64,000 nt of DNA from Pseudoips prasinana (Eukaryota > Arthropoda > Insecta > Lepidoptera > Nolidae), in contig OX621252.1 in the NCBI GenBank assembly GCA_951640165.1, forward strand, positions 27,983,934-28,047,933. The letters run 5' to 3'. Made by a program: the position numbers and the translations under genes. The stretch's first letter is position 1, and every line of letters starts with the position of its first letter. Below the pieces are notes generated by a model. It was not told where the DNA came from and ran no database searches. It saw only the letters and a list, made by a program, of their open reading frames with translations. Shown here one piece after another: positions 29,371-40,427 of this stretch.

Positions 29371-29616
29371 TTCATCATCATCGTCATCATGTCAGCCAAA
29401 GTACGTCCACAGCTGGACAAAATCCTCCCCAAAGAAATAGGGGATATGCCAAAATCGCCACGTTTGGCAGACGGATTGGCGATAGCAGTTTGATGGTCAT
29501 AGTTCACAGAAAAACGCTGCTCCCAGTTCTCTGGTAGGTATTCCCTTGGTCGATTTCTACGCCCCCCACGGGATGAAACGGGGTGATGATATGCCGTTAC
29601 GACACAGCAAGGTTCA
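29371..29616 (-). mobile_element. Rep-G copy, reverse
   Basis: 'catcatcatcgtcatcatgt' tail, 'tccacagctggacaaaatcc' signature, then 'cgccacgtttggcagacgga' and 'ttctacgccccccacgggat', ending at 'acgacacagcaa', the reversed fixed 5' end. Confidence 0.75.
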
Positions 29617-29769
29617 CATACATTTGAAATATAAATAGTTTATTATAATTTTCTGAAAATATTGTATTGTAATATGTTACATATTGAAATTATAAAATAC
29701 CTATGTAAGACAAAGAATAATTCAGTTTTAGGCGTTAATTTTAGGTGAATAAAATGTGGAATCGTAACG

Positions 29770-29860
29770 CAAGTCAATCTATGTGTGAGTGCGCGTGGCT
29801 GTGCGTTAGTATGCATAATATGTGAATGTGTGTCTGTGTAAGTGTGTGTGGGGGAGTAAG
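29770..29860 (+). repeat. GT-rich microsatellite
   Basis: Imperfect run of GTGTGTG-type sequence with G runs. Confidence 0.8.
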
Positions 29861-29954
29861 AGCGTGACCGTATATTATTATACAGTGTGGGCGTGCGTAG
29901 ACATATAGTTGTAATTACTGAATATATTCAATTCCATTGGATAAATTCATGTAT

Positions 29955-30080
29955 TAATTAATACCCTGGGACATTACTCACAAGGCCATCTGGCCTTGTG
30001 AGTTTCCCAAAGCAGTGCTTGTACTCTGGAAACCAGATAACTGATAAACGACATATAATACTATTCTTTTGTAAATACAT
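29955..30080 (-). repeat. SINE-B 3' fragment with inverted insert
   Basis: 'ccctgggacattactcacaa' leads into a small palindrome 'ggccatctggcc', then 'aaccagataactgataaacg'. Truncated. Confidence 0.55.
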
Positions 30081-30309
30081 AATTATATTCATACACACAA
30101 TTGCACACAATTTTTAATTATTTATAATTTATGTACTATAACTGTGTTAATAGTATTAAAATGAAACTACTAAAACCTAACCGTCGGAAAACCCCCGGCT
30201 CAGACTATGATTACATCATTTTGGGAAAAGAGCTCTTACACTGCTGCACCGATATTAACCAAACATAACTAAGAAACACCGCAAGAAAACTGGGTATCAA
30301 ATAAAAAAT

Positions 30310-30415
30310 GCCACAGAGAGACACACATAGACACACACATACACACAAACACACACACTCACACTCTCGCTATCTCTCTCTCTCACAAACACACACACAC
30401 GCACGCACGCAGACG
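30310..30415 (+). repeat. CA/CT-rich microsatellite
   Basis: Compound ACACAC, CTCTCT and GCAC runs. The 67-codon frame across it is a composition artefact. Confidence 0.85.
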
Positions 30416-30539
30416 GACATCGATGTCAAACTTATAACTCCTCTCTTTTTGCGTGGGGGCTTCATAAATCAAACCACAACTGTTGCTGTAGACTATATTT
30501 TACATACTTAACTCACAACTCAAACAGTACGAACACAAG

Positions 30540-31010
30540 GAAGTATACAAACCTTCGCTTTTCACCGCAACGAGCGTTTATTTTACTTCGTTCAAGATTT
30601 CAGCACTGATTTATAGAAATCGCATAAACTAAGTCACTCACCGCCTTGTTTACCCAACGCCAGCAAACAAAACTTTCTAAAAGGAAACAACTTTCGTAAA
30701 ACGCGAATTACGGAGCGAAAAAAGCAAAATACAACTCGCGAATTCACTTAATTCAAAATAATAGGAACTTTCTGGGCGCAGTTGCTCACTTTTTCCAATC
30801 GGGGTCCGAACTGAGGCCATTTTGTTTTCAAAGATATGCGAAGTAAATTTACGCCCCGAGGCCGCGAGTGGTTCCGATTTCTCGCAAAAGGCCCAACTTA
30901 AATCGACTTCCGAATTGTTACTCCCGTCGGATCCGAGCTCCGATAGGGGCCTATCGAGAGAATTTTAGGCTCGAGAAGGTTTTTTGAAGGCAAAAGGTTC
31001 GTATAATAGT
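30540..31010 (-). promoter_or_regulatory. CpG-rich island, candidate promoter / first exon
   Basis: This is the most CpG-dense non-repeat stretch in the window ('cgaggccgcgagtggttccg', 'ccgtcggatccgagctccga'). On the minus strand it holds an ATG in a strong insect context (ACAAAATGG, ATG at 30820-30818), a CCAAT-box-like CCAATC on the plus strand (about 30795), and two consensus 5' splice sites (GTGAGC at 30789-30784, GTGAGT at 30641-30636). If the first were used, the exon would encode MASVRTPIGK. Direction and transcription are inferred. Confidence 0.35.
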
Positions 31011-31226
31011 TATAATCAGTTTAGGGTATAACTACTTTGTGAGTTTGAGTGTTCGGTTTGATACGTGTCAGGTTTAGGTATCAGGAAGTGATTGAGTGCA
31101 GGCGACGTGAATATAGACTAAAGTTAGAAGACACAATCTACTTTTACAAATACGGGCTTCAGCCTAAAAGGTTTCTTAAGACGTTATTAGGCAAGCATTA
31201 AAGTTTTGTAAGGTTTTTTCCGCATA

Positions 31227-31537
31227 TCTACGATGTAACTCACGTAATAAATTTTGTATCGGTTTCAACCAACAGTTTCGACCTATTCAGGAGATCATCT
31301 TCAGGGTATATGCGATTTGCACGACCCGTTACAATTTTTCATTATGTTAGCTCGTCACGTCAGTTTTTATTATAATACCTACTACGTTGTAACCCATAAA
31401 ATAAATTTTATGTTGGTTTCGACGAACAGTTTCGACCTTTTCAGGAGATTATCTTCAGGGTGAATGTGACCCGCACAACTCGTTACAAAATTTCACTATG
31501 TTAACTCGTCACATCATTTTAAATTATAATACATATG
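31227..31537 (+). repeat. tandem duplication, about 154 bp x 2
   Basis: 'aacagtttcgacctattcag' recurs as 'aacagtttcgaccttttcag' 154 bp later. The shared unit also includes 'gagatcatcttcagggt', 'cgttacaa' and 'ttatgttagctcgtcac'. 'cgacctattcaggagat' resembles the 'cgaccattcaggagtctc' type of lepidopteran repeat. Confidence 0.75.
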
Positions 31538-31870
31538 ATGGCTTTTGGAAGAACTTATAAATACAGAAGAATATAAATTTAGTAACTAAGTCACAACAAT
31601 ATTCTGAGGAACATTTATTACCAGTTTGACAACCCCATAAAATGCTATTTTTTTTATACTAACTAAGAACTTTAAGATTAATTTAGTAACTGTAAGTACT
31701 ATGGACACAATTATCGGAAAGAAATTGTTATTGTTATTAAAATAAGAAATTATAGACTTACTCCTGGAACTGTACCCTTTTGACGGCTGATTAGTTTAAA
31801 AATATATAATATAAAAGGTAGTGTAAATATTCACGGTATCAGAAAGACAACTGCTTATTCTTAGGTTTTT

Positions 31871-32245
31871 AAACTTACTATTTGTATGCTGCCATTTCTA
31901 AAGCAAGACCATTTTTCAAGTTGTTCGTTATACGGATACTGATGGAATACTTATGAACTACTTTTAAATCTGGAAAAGACCCAGGCAAAAATTTTGTTAT
32001 TTGTATTTAGATTGTTGACTTTAAAATATATTTTGGAAAGGATTGCTGTCTGCCCTTATGTTTTCAACCTTACGATTTTTTATGCTGCCATTACTAAAGC
32101 AAGAGGTTTTTTCAAGTTGTTCGTTATACGAATACTGATGGAATACTTAGGAACTACTTTTAAATCGTGGTAAGACCCAGGCAAAAATTTAGTTATTTTA
32201 TTTAGATTGTTGACATCAAAACATATTTTGATTAGATAAAAATTT
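31871..32245 (+). repeat. tandem duplication, about 196 bp x 2
   Basis: 'atgctgccatttctaaagca' and 'atgctgccattactaaagca' start the two copies. Each also has 'tcaagttgttcgttatacg', 'tactgatggaatactta' and 'agacccaggcaaaaattt'. Non-coding. Confidence 0.8.
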
Positions 32246-32249
32246 TCTA

Positions 32250-32605
32250 CTGTCTCTTTAACTTTTGAAATTGGAAAGTAAAATTTCTTATCACCTCTTA
32301 AAATTACCTAATCACTGAAACTTCAGTACTAACAGTTTTAGTTAAAGATTTCTTCCGTAGATGAACTGTGCACAGCTAATAAATATATACATAAAAAAGT
32401 ATTACATCGATACATAAATTCTAACTATCTAGTATTGAAATATATGGCAGTAAAATTCGTATTTCGTCCCAAACTAAAAGCTCCAAATCCAATAGCAGCA
32501 CTATTAAAATGTAAAGGTATTTTGGCTCAGAACTGTAACGAAAACGCCAATATATTTAGTGTAGGAACAAAATAGAAAACGGACTGCTTTACCCCCCATT
32601 AGGTT
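32250..32605. other. no feature recognised
   Basis: AT-rich stretch ahead of the candidate exon. Confidence 0.5.
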
Positions 32606-32610
32606 TATAG

Positions 32611-32777
32611 TTTGTACATCGTGCTGGCAAACAGCATGGCCCGTCAAAATCTATGGAGCTTGGGCTGAGATCCAAGTCGCCAATGAGGAGAGAAATGAAC
32701 ACGCTACGGGTCGACGAATCTGTTACAATTATTTGTTATCGTCAGTGGATGAAGATTATGAAGCGAGACTAGATTAA
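32611..32777 (+). CDS. candidate terminal coding exon
   Basis: After a pyrimidine-rich stretch and 'tttatag' (3' splice site at 32610), the frame reads CTSCWQTAWPVKIYGAWAEI, then QVANEERNEHATGRRICYNY and LLSSVDEDYEARLD, then TAA (32775-32777). Use of W, C, E, D and G codons is unlike the AT-rich background. A canonical AATAAA lies at 32863-32868, about 86 nt after the stop, as in a last exon. The first two bases would complete a split codon. I do not recognise the family. A processed pseudogene or old transposon fragment is possible. Confidence 0.33.
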
Positions 32778-33004
32778 GTGGATGATAATTTTAAATGCAT
32801 TAATAGGTCTCTGCCATTTATTACTTGCTGCGTATCCATTTTGTAGACTTATGGTTTTATAAAATAAATATAAAAAAATATGATTATATTATTGAATTAA
32901 TGTTTATTGCCAACTGAAGTGAATATAGTACAGTAAAAACCTTTTTTAATTCGTTCTAATGCATTTAACAACAGGCGGGTTGTTTTTGTAATAACTTTAT
33001 GTTC

Positions 33005-33115
33005 ACTGTCCGTGTGTTGCAGTGGCGAAGACAGTCGCTTTGGCAATGACCCGGGTTCGATTCCCGGAAAAGACAACCATTTGTGTTCGTCAATTATACG
33101 CAATACAGAGATTAA
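33005..33115 (+). repeat. tRNA-headed SINE relic (SINE-C-like)
   Basis: 'tgttgcagtggcgaagacag' and B box 'GGGTTCGATTCCCGG', followed by 'acaaccatttgtgttcg'. The body is lost. Confidence 0.55.
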
Positions 33116-33404
33116 CTTCTATAGTTTGCGCATTATCTTTAAAAAAAATCTAGTTGTACCTATTAAAACCTAAAAACTGTATTCACATACACGATATAAC
33201 ATTACTAACAGACTCTTCTCAATCTACTTTTATGACTCAAGTTCATATATTTTATGTTTTTCCCTCATCTTTAGAGGCTATGCAAATTTGTAGTGACAAA
33301 GATACCGTCGCAGTAGGTTACAGTGCAAAGATAAATGGGAAATGGTAGCTACGTCTATATGCCTATATAGGCGTAGCTTTTCCTATTTCGTAAGTATTCG
33401 TAAT

Positions 33405-33535
33405 AAGATATACAATCTGTGAAAGTTTTAACTGTCTATCTATTGCGGTTTATGAGATCTGCCCGCTGTCAGACAGACAAACGGAAGGACATACAGGCGG
33501 ACGGAGAGCGGAGGCTTAGTACTAGGGTTCCGTTG
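33405..33535 (+). repeat. Rep-J fragment
   Basis: 'gtgaaagttttaactgtcta', 'tatgagatctgccc', 'cagacagacaaacggaagga' and 'actagggttccgtt' match the middle and end of the element at 57.27-57.56 kb. Confidence 0.6.
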
Positions 33536-33539
33536 ATAT

Positions 33540-34045
33540 CCCTCGACATAGATTATATATATTTACGACATAGATAGATAGATACACTTTAATGCATAAA
33601 ATGTAAAAAAATCATTTAACAGAAAAAAAATAATATTTAAAATAAGGTACAATTGGCGGTCTTATCGCATAATAGCGATTTCCTCCAGACAACCGTAAGA
33701 TGGATTAGCATAAATTGAAAATGACAGGCAGCTGATAGTGTACCATCGTCAGTTCTACAGAGTGTAGTGTTCTAACCTAATAATATATATACTACATAGA
33801 TTAATGTACTTACATACATTCATATTCATACATAAACAAGTATAATAAACTAATAAATATTTCATAATACATTTTAAGTCCACAAATAAATAAATAATTT
33901 TTATTAAAATATAAACGGAAATTAAATAAATTGTCAAGTAGCAGGACTAATCTAACCTAAAAAGTGGTTTTTCACCATACTTTTAAAGGATTTTATATTT
34001 TGAGCACGTCGTATTGCACTGGTAGTGCATTCGACTTTTTGACTG
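33540..34045. other. no feature recognised
   Basis: Contains GATA-rich simple sequence near 33570. Otherwise unassigned. Confidence 0.5.
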
Positions 34046-34049
34046 GTCT

Positions 34050-34309
34050 GTTGGCGTGGTTGGCAAATGTTTGCTCACGCAGCACGCACGGAGGTCGTGA
34101 GTTCGATTCCCACCCAGGATAGTGTATATATTTCTGTGCATGTCTGTTTGTATGAACATTGTCCTGAGTCTAGGTGTAATTATATATATAAGTATGTAAG
34201 AAAAGCAGTATATCAGTTATCTGGTTTTCATAGTACAAGCTCTGCTTAGTTGGGGGTCAGATGGCCTTGTGTAAATAATGTCCCAGGATATTATTATTAT
34301 TATTATTCA
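34050..34309 (+). mobile_element. SINE-B copy (complete)
   Basis: Head 'ttggcgtggttggcaaatgt' (A box TGGCGTGGTTGG) and B box GAGTTCGATTCCC. The body has 'tgaacattgtcctgagtcta' and 'catagtacaagctctgctta', and the 3' end has 'cagatggccttgtgtaaata' with an ATT-repeat tail. Confidence 0.88.
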
Positions 34310-35930
34310 TCAGATCATACATTATATATTTTTTTATCAAGTACACTGATTGCCCTGCCCCGTGCCTCGAAGAGACCATATTTAAGGAATAAGTAAAATA
34401 ACAAAACACCAATATATCCATCGTACTCTGCAGCATGCAAAAAGCGACGCAAATTTTGGCTTTCCCCCAAACCTGATCGTAGCTCACTATATTTCGGAAC
34501 TATAATTTGTTCTACTTATTGAATGGAGCAGGGCAGTGACCTAACATGGATTGATTGCCTTACTCTCACGTTGGTTGGCAAACAGAGTGGAGTGTGAAGC
34601 CAAATCGGTCGGTTTTTATCGGTTCCTTGACCTGATAATCCGATTTATTGCCATTAATGTATTGCAAGAGAAAAATCTATGACAAAGCACTTGTTCCTGT
34701 TGAAACCTGCCGTGTGATAATTGTTTTAAGAAGATGACATAATGATAGTACGTAGTCAATACTAAATCAGTGGGTAAGTTTACAGCACCTTTATCACATA
34801 GGATATAAGGGTAGTTTTCGTAATCCACTGATCTGGTTTCGGCTGTACAATCCAAATATGTACTGATATACATAAATTGAATTATCTTGCGCTTCCTTCG
34901 TATTAATGATTCTGTCGAGATTGAATATTAGAGAACTCTTTTGAAAATCTGTTTAGTAGCTTTTGTGTGAAAAATTAACTTTTGATTAGCCGAATCATTC
35001 TTAGGACAAACAAATATACCTTTAACAAAAACTTGAACCTACAAAACATAAAAGATATCTAAGATTTCAATTCTCCAAAGTATCTACTTAAACATGATGT
35101 ATCGACGTTGAGTGTACTTGAGAGCTGATAAAAATCGGAAATTTCGTTTTGTCGTATGCCACAAAAGCGTCATCATATTGAGGCCTTCACACCATAACTC
35201 TTTCTTTTACGCCCAGATATATTACAAAGACACGACCGTAAAACGTAAAAATGTTATCAAACCTTTTTCCGTGTCCGTCAACGTAGGAAAATGAAAAATC
35301 TGTGTTATACCATCAACCAATGTATAAGATTCTGTTACAAACTACCCAAGAATTATTAAAGTCAAATTGTGTAGCAGGGCATATTACAAAATTTCTGATT
35401 ATTTAAGTGACAAAAGTGCTTGGGATTGAGTTGTTCTGAGTCAACACACATGATTGTAATTAAGTATATTTTCTTTTAAAAAAGGATTCTAACTGAGTTT
35501 TCTGGCAGTGTTTCTCAGTAGCTGCCACGTCGTGCACTGCACGGTAGGGTACAAAAAAATTACGATTCCCCATAAATGTAAAATTTTTACGGAACAAATG
35601 ATTTTTGAATTTGACTTTGAAACCGAAAACATGCAGTAGATCACTACTACGCACTAAAGTTTCTCAATTCGAAGTTAATATCAATACAAAACCGATGTTC
35701 AATTTTGAATCGATAACAATAAAAACGATACGATCGTTCTGGCTCATTGGGCCAAAAAATGGATCGCATTAAGGACGCAGCTGGCATTCAAAGTCTCGTT
35801 GTAACTTTTAACAATCAAGTGTTACTTTCGTCTAAATGACCTCCATTTATCTTTTTAGTTCATGGCTGCACTGTATTCTAGCACAATCCATTGCAAAGCA
35901 CTTTGAACCAACTTTAATGAGATATTTTAT
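34310..35930. other. no named feature
   Basis: About 1.6 kb without a recognised repeat. The minus strand is open for about 104 codons at about 34616-34930 (first Met at 34873, ending RIIRSRNR), with no recognised domain. Such a length is within chance for this composition. Confidence 0.4.
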
Positions 35931-35934
35931 ATAT

Positions 35935-36200
35935 TTTGGGGCGCACTGGATCCAGTAGTAGCATTAAAGCGCGACCGTCGTTATAACCACAAGGTCTGCT
36001 ATAATGATAATATATGGAATTCTCATCTTGATATAGGCAGTAACTTAATATAAGGTAGCCAAATAACTAAATCATAACTATTATAAATGAAATGGTGTAT
36101 CGAAATGTTTTTATTTTCATATAATTCATGTACCTAAATATCTATACCTAGAAATAATTATGTATACTAACTATAATGCTATAAACATGTTCTGACTATT
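35935..36200 (+). mobile_element. 3'-UTR fragment of the 7.8-13.5 kb LINE family
   Basis: 'ggggcgcactggatccagta' and 'gtagcattaaagcgcgaccg' correspond to the reverse complement of about 8160-8205. 'aacatgttctgactatt' near the end corresponds to about 7895. The 3' tail is interrupted just before the Helitron insertion at 36222. Confidence 0.82.
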
Positions 36201-37585
36201 ATCTGCATAAATATATATATATCTATACATATAATAAATCTGTAGAAAAATAATTTTTGTACATCAAAAGAAAATCCAAAAAAAATAGCCAGGGTATTAA
36301 AGGACTACCAATAGAACCCATTTCCAGCATTTTTAGAATTTTTGTCTGTTTGTCTGTGTGTCTGTTTGTCTGTTTATATGTTCGGGTATCACGTAAAATA
36401 TACGAAAGCAATGTAGATAACTTTTATACAAAACGATTGATCGTAACTTGAGGTAACATTTAGTTTTTGTTTCATTGGAATCGGTTCAGTCTATCAAAAG
36501 ATATTAGATTTTAAAGTAATCATGAAGAAAAATAACACACATTTCGTTAGGTACTTCAAGATGAACTAATGTTTATCTACCTAACAGTCCGATAGATGTC
36601 ATTGTACATATTATGACATCTCTTTTCTGAATGAACTAGGTTGATAGTTGATTTTTATTTCGATAGATGTCGTTGTGCATTTTTTTTTGACTCGCGGTGT
36701 TAAGATTTGCCCGTGTTTGCTGATTGAATGAGTTACGCAGGGTTTTGAATGTTCTGAATTGTTTCGAAATAAGGTCTTGGTTGCCTAGAAGTATGTCGTT
36801 GTCCAAAATTGGTTATTAAAATATTCTGTTTTCTTTGGTCAAATTTAATTATATACTAGGTTGGATTTGTTATAATTTAATAAGGGTGTAAAATAGGAGA
36901 TGTAAGTTGTAATGTAAGAAAATACATGATTTAAAAAAAGAACGAAAACAAAAAGCAAAAGAAGACGAAAAAAGCAAGCCCGGACTTTCTTTGTGGCTTC
37001 CTTCTCCGGGTCGTCCACCTAGGTAGCTAGAGAAAGCCGCAGGTTAGCTAGGGTAGGCTCCTCAGCGGCGAGGATCGCTTTGGCCCCATAACACGTCATC
37101 CGTGATCCCGTGCAACTGATCACACCCTCTCTTAGAATTCTGTCCTTTTGCTTCAGCGGCCCTCTGAGCTGTGGCCCGAACCCCAAAAGGGTGGCCTCGG
37201 GTATTAATAGTTTAATTTAAGCTACTGGTTAAGAGCCTTCTGCGCTAGCCAAAGCTCATTGCCTTAAAATCTTTAATTTTAATATTGTATACAACTAAAT
37301 TTCAAAATAATAGATTTTTTTTTAGACTAATTATATTTTTGTATTTTTTATACTGAATTCGACTATGTTTATGTACTGCATTGTGAACTTGACAAGTACG
37401 AGTACAAGTGTATGTTAATACCCAAGTGCTGAATAAAATTCATTATTTCATCATTGTATGAAAAGTGTGTAATTTTTTAAGTAAAAAGCATGAAAATTGA
37501 TATTTGGCCTTTCCGTTAAAAATAAAAAATACGTATTTCAGGATTTTAGGAATTTCCACCTCTAAGGGCGTATAATAGGGCATGT

Positions 37586-37870
37586 ATGTTGCGTGTGGGT
37601 ATACCTGTAATGGTTCTGAGTAATTTGAAGCCACCTAAACTTTGCAACGGCACTAGGCTTCAAGTCAAAACTTTGTATCGTGTTATAGAGGCTACTATTA
37701 TGCCTGGATGCGCCCAGGGCGAAACAGTGTTCGTGTCACGTATTCCGTTAGTGCCAAATGATCTCCCTTTTCAGTTTAAAATACTGTAGTTCCCTATAAA
37801 AGTGTGTGTCGCGATAACCATCAACAAATCGCAAAGTCAAACTCTCAAGTTAGCTGGAATTGACTAGAGG
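37586..37870 (+). pseudogene. Helitron helicase C-terminal remnant, copy a
   Basis: From ATG 37586: VGIPVMVLSNLKPPKLCNGT, then ATIMPGCAQGETVFVSRIPL. After a stop and frame change (about 37795) it continues VCVAITINKSQSQTLKLAGI. These are the 'NL.PPKLCNGTRL', 'FIPRIPL' and 'TINKSQGQTL' blocks of Helitron PIF1 helicases. Broken. Confidence 0.8.
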
Positions 37871-37902
37871 AAGGCGGGCAGGTTCACGCGGCGTGCTCAC
37901 GT

Positions 37903-38193
37903 GTGAGTTCATCCCACAGTCTGGTCCATGTAGTGCGAGGACTTACGACTTTTGCTGAGCTCTGTAAAGTGGATGATATTGAACATCCCACATACCAGGC
38001 CGCTTGCCGAGCACGCCATTTATTAGATGGAGATCAGCATTGGGATGACGCTCTAGCGGAAGCATGCGTGAGCGATAGTCCACATCGCTTGCGACATTTG
38101 TTTGCCATCTTATTGACCTTTTGTGCGTTATCGAATGCTAAACAGTTATGGCAAAAGTACCATGACAAGTTTGCTGAAGATTTTATGAGATAA
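37903..38193 (+). pseudogene. Helitron helicase upstream-domain remnant
   Basis: 97 open codons containing VRGLTTFAELCKVDDIEHPT, then ACRARHLLDGDQHWDDALAE and SPHRLRHLFAILLTFCALSN. This block (G..TF..L..V, LLDDD.HW...L.EA, LR.LFA.I) normally lies upstream of the ATPase motifs of Helitron helicases. It therefore belongs before, not after, copy a. The ATPase Walker motifs are missing downstream. Confidence 0.78.
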
Positions 38194-38342
38194 GTACAAC
38201 TAAATACTGATGGAGAAATTCCTGACAGGGTACGTGAAATTTGTCACAACAGGTAGATTGGCTATTCAAGAGATAGTTATAAGTATAGGAGGGAACCCGA
38301 TCAGTCAGAGGCTGCGAAAATGCACAGGAGTTTTCCAATTTA

Positions 38343-39078
38343 TTGTTAAAAATAGGCGATGGCACATACCCCCTACAAGAAGATGGAAAAGTTATTTTGA
38401 TTGGTAATCTCTGTTCTTACATTACATCACAGCAGGAGCTAATTTCTTCTGTGTACGGAGATACTACAAACATGGGAAATCAAGCCGGTTCTTGGGTATG
38501 TCAGCGAGCTATTTTGACGCCCCGCAATGACCAAGCTGCGACAATTAATTTCAAAATATTGACTCATTTGTCCGGGAATAGTAGAGAATAGCTCAATAAA
38601 TACAGTTATGGAAGAAGATGACGCCACGCACTACCCGGTAGAATTTTTGGATTCCCTCAGCACACCCGGATTTCCATCCTACAAAATAGTTTTAAAAATC
38701 GGTATGCCAATAATTCTCCTCAGAAATTTATGTCCTCCCAAACTTTGTAACGGCACTCAGCTCAAAGTCACAAAGCTACAGCAAAACATTATCGAAGCTG
38801 AAATATTAACAGGTTGCGGCGCCGGTGTTATTGTTTTTATTCCAAGGATACCTATAATTCCTAAATCTTTCAAACCAGTGCAATTCCCAGTCAGTCTCTG
38901 TTATGCCATGACGATTAATAAAGCTCAGGGCTAGACATTATCCGTTGCGGGGGTGGACCTAAGTATTGGATGCTTTTCCCATGGTCAACTATACGTAGCT
39001 CTTTCACGCGTAAACAACCTCAATAACGTTTTTGTGTACGCTCCAGATGGTTCCACAGGTAAAATAAAGAAGCACTAA
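38343..39078 (+). pseudogene. Helitron helicase C-terminal remnant, copy b
   Basis: Frame 1 (38343-38588): IGDGTYPLQEDGKVILIGNL, then ERAIL-type 'CQRAILTPRNDQAATINFKI'. A frameshift at about 38590 leads to frame 2: EEDDATHYPVEFLDSLSTPG, LLRNLCPPKLCNGTQLKVTK and CYAMTINKAQG, then TAG at about 38932-38934. It continues past the stop as LSVAGVDLSIGCFSHGQLYV and ALSRVNNLNNVFVYAPDG to a natural end near 39078. It covers the same blocks as copy a, so the C-terminus is duplicated in this element. Confidence 0.8.
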
Positions 39079-39271
39079 ATTTAATAAAAAAAAATTGTAT
39101 GGGTATCCTCCCACAGCGCTTTACACTAAAAAATACATTGTTAAGTTCCGACATCCACGCGAACGAAGTCGCGGGCACAGCTAGTATATAATATGTGCGT
39201 GGGAATTTCACGCAATTTTAACAGGTCAAATGCTTCATTTTTTAGATGATACTTACTTATAGTATGGGCAG

Positions 39272-39568
39272 TAATCAAAATACAAAATCAATATGTAGTG
39301 TTAATTCCAATCGTCGAGTGCTCGAAGGAGACATCCGAGAGAGAGAGTGTCTCCTTCGAGCACTGGACGAGTTAGCAGCCCTTGAGAATGGTCCGTGGAG
39401 GACTGAAACACGTGTTGGGTATCGTACTGGCGCATGTAATTTGATTTTTTATATTGTCCTTGCATGTACACATTATGCGGGCGGGAGGGCGGTGCAAATT
39501 GCATCCCGGGATGATTAAACTGACAATTAGCGGAATTAACACTACATATTGATTTTGTATTTTGATTA
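39272..39568. mobile_element. foldback/MITE with 37-bp perfect inverted ends
   Basis: Arms 39272-39308 and 39532-39568 are perfect inverted repeats over 37 bp (inner end ggaattaacactacatattg). Inside lies a second hairpin, 39311-39333 with 39348-39370, pairing 22 of 23 bp around a 14-nt GAGAGA loop. A partial copy of the right half lies at about 6893-7000. Non-coding. Confidence 0.8.
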
Positions 39569-39689
39569 TTATGGATTTCCGCAAAGTGATGCCTGATTCC
39601 ATTACGTATGGGCAGTAGTTAACATAGTTGTTCAAGCTACCCAGGAGGCCTTTGATTTTGGCTTAAAAATTATTTTCTAATGATTAAAC

Positions 39690-39840
39690 AGTGGCCGACA
39701 GCTTAACGTGCCTTCCGAAGCACAGAGACAATCAGAAATTAAATTTGGTGGTCATCCATCTATAGGCTGACCGCGAGCCTAGTTGCTTAACCTCATTGAT
39801 CACCGACGGACCGGTAAAACCATGAACGCGTGGTTTGGAC
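39690..39840 (+). repeat. Rep-F copy
   Basis: 'gcttaacgtgccttccgaag', 'ctataggctgaccgcgagcc' and 'tagttgcttaacc', then 'accgacggaccggtaaaacc'. Confidence 0.65.
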
Positions 39841-40155
39841 AATACAAAAGAGAAACCTTTGTCCAAATGTGGGATTGCTTTTTTGCTTTTTATCTGCGTC
39901 TTAAGGAATGTATCGCTAAACTACTGATAGCTTACTTACGTACTATAGAATATGTTGAATGCGAAAGGCTGGTCCGGTCAAATTACACGCTCAAAATAAA
40001 ATTTGGCTAAGTGTCAAAGCAGGACTTATTGTGCGGAAAATCTAAGCCTCTAAACCGAATAAATAATATGTGGCAGTAAGTAAACGTAAGCATTAAAAAA
40101 AAGTTTGATTCAACTAGGATTCCATGAGATAAAGTATTTTATAAAAAATAAACAA
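39841..40155. other. no feature recognised
   Basis: A 75-codon frame (39783-40010) overlaps the Rep-F end and continues here. No domain. Confidence 0.45.
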
Positions 40156-40159
40156 AGAA

Positions 40160-40420
40160 TAATAGTGTCCTCCTAGCCGAGTCATGGCGGCCAGTCTCAA
40201 TGGAGACGAGCCACCTGCGCGGGATTGTGTGCACAAGTTTGTGCGCACTTTCTATTCCATCTCTCTTATGATTCGATGTGACGATTAGCGACACGACCGG
40301 AAAGAGGTCAGGTATAGGGCCGACGGCTTTAGGTGCTTTCCGAGGCTTGGGCCACAATGCCGCTAACTCCCAGACTTCAGGCTAATTCTGAGATTTTTTT
40401 CTGTTTACAGAAAAATACCA
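40160..40420 (-). mobile_element. SINE-E body copy (headless)
   Basis: Same order as the next unit: 'tcatggcggccagtctcaat', 'cgacaccgg'-type 'cgacacgaccggaaagaggt' and 'cccagacttcaggctaattc', ending just before its neighbour. The tRNA-like head is missing. Confidence 0.75.
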
Positions 40421-40427
40421 AAATAAT

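Larger units (their letters stand above)
36222..39184 (+). mobile_element. decayed autonomous Helitron
   Basis: It starts TCTATACATATAATAAA (36222) after an A and ends 'gcgggcacagCTAG' (39181-39184) before a T. These are the 5'-TC...CTRR-3' ends and A|T target of Helitrons, with a worn 3' hairpin. Between them are remnants of the PIF1-type helicase half of a RepHel protein. No Rep (HUH nuclease) motif is seen. A GC-richer block at about 36955-37450, ending in AATAAA (37434), looks like a nested retroelement 3' end. Total 2963 bp. Confidence 0.82.

Noticed and set aside
30308..30511. 67-codon His/Thr-rich frame
   Set aside because: It is a translation of the CA microsatellite.
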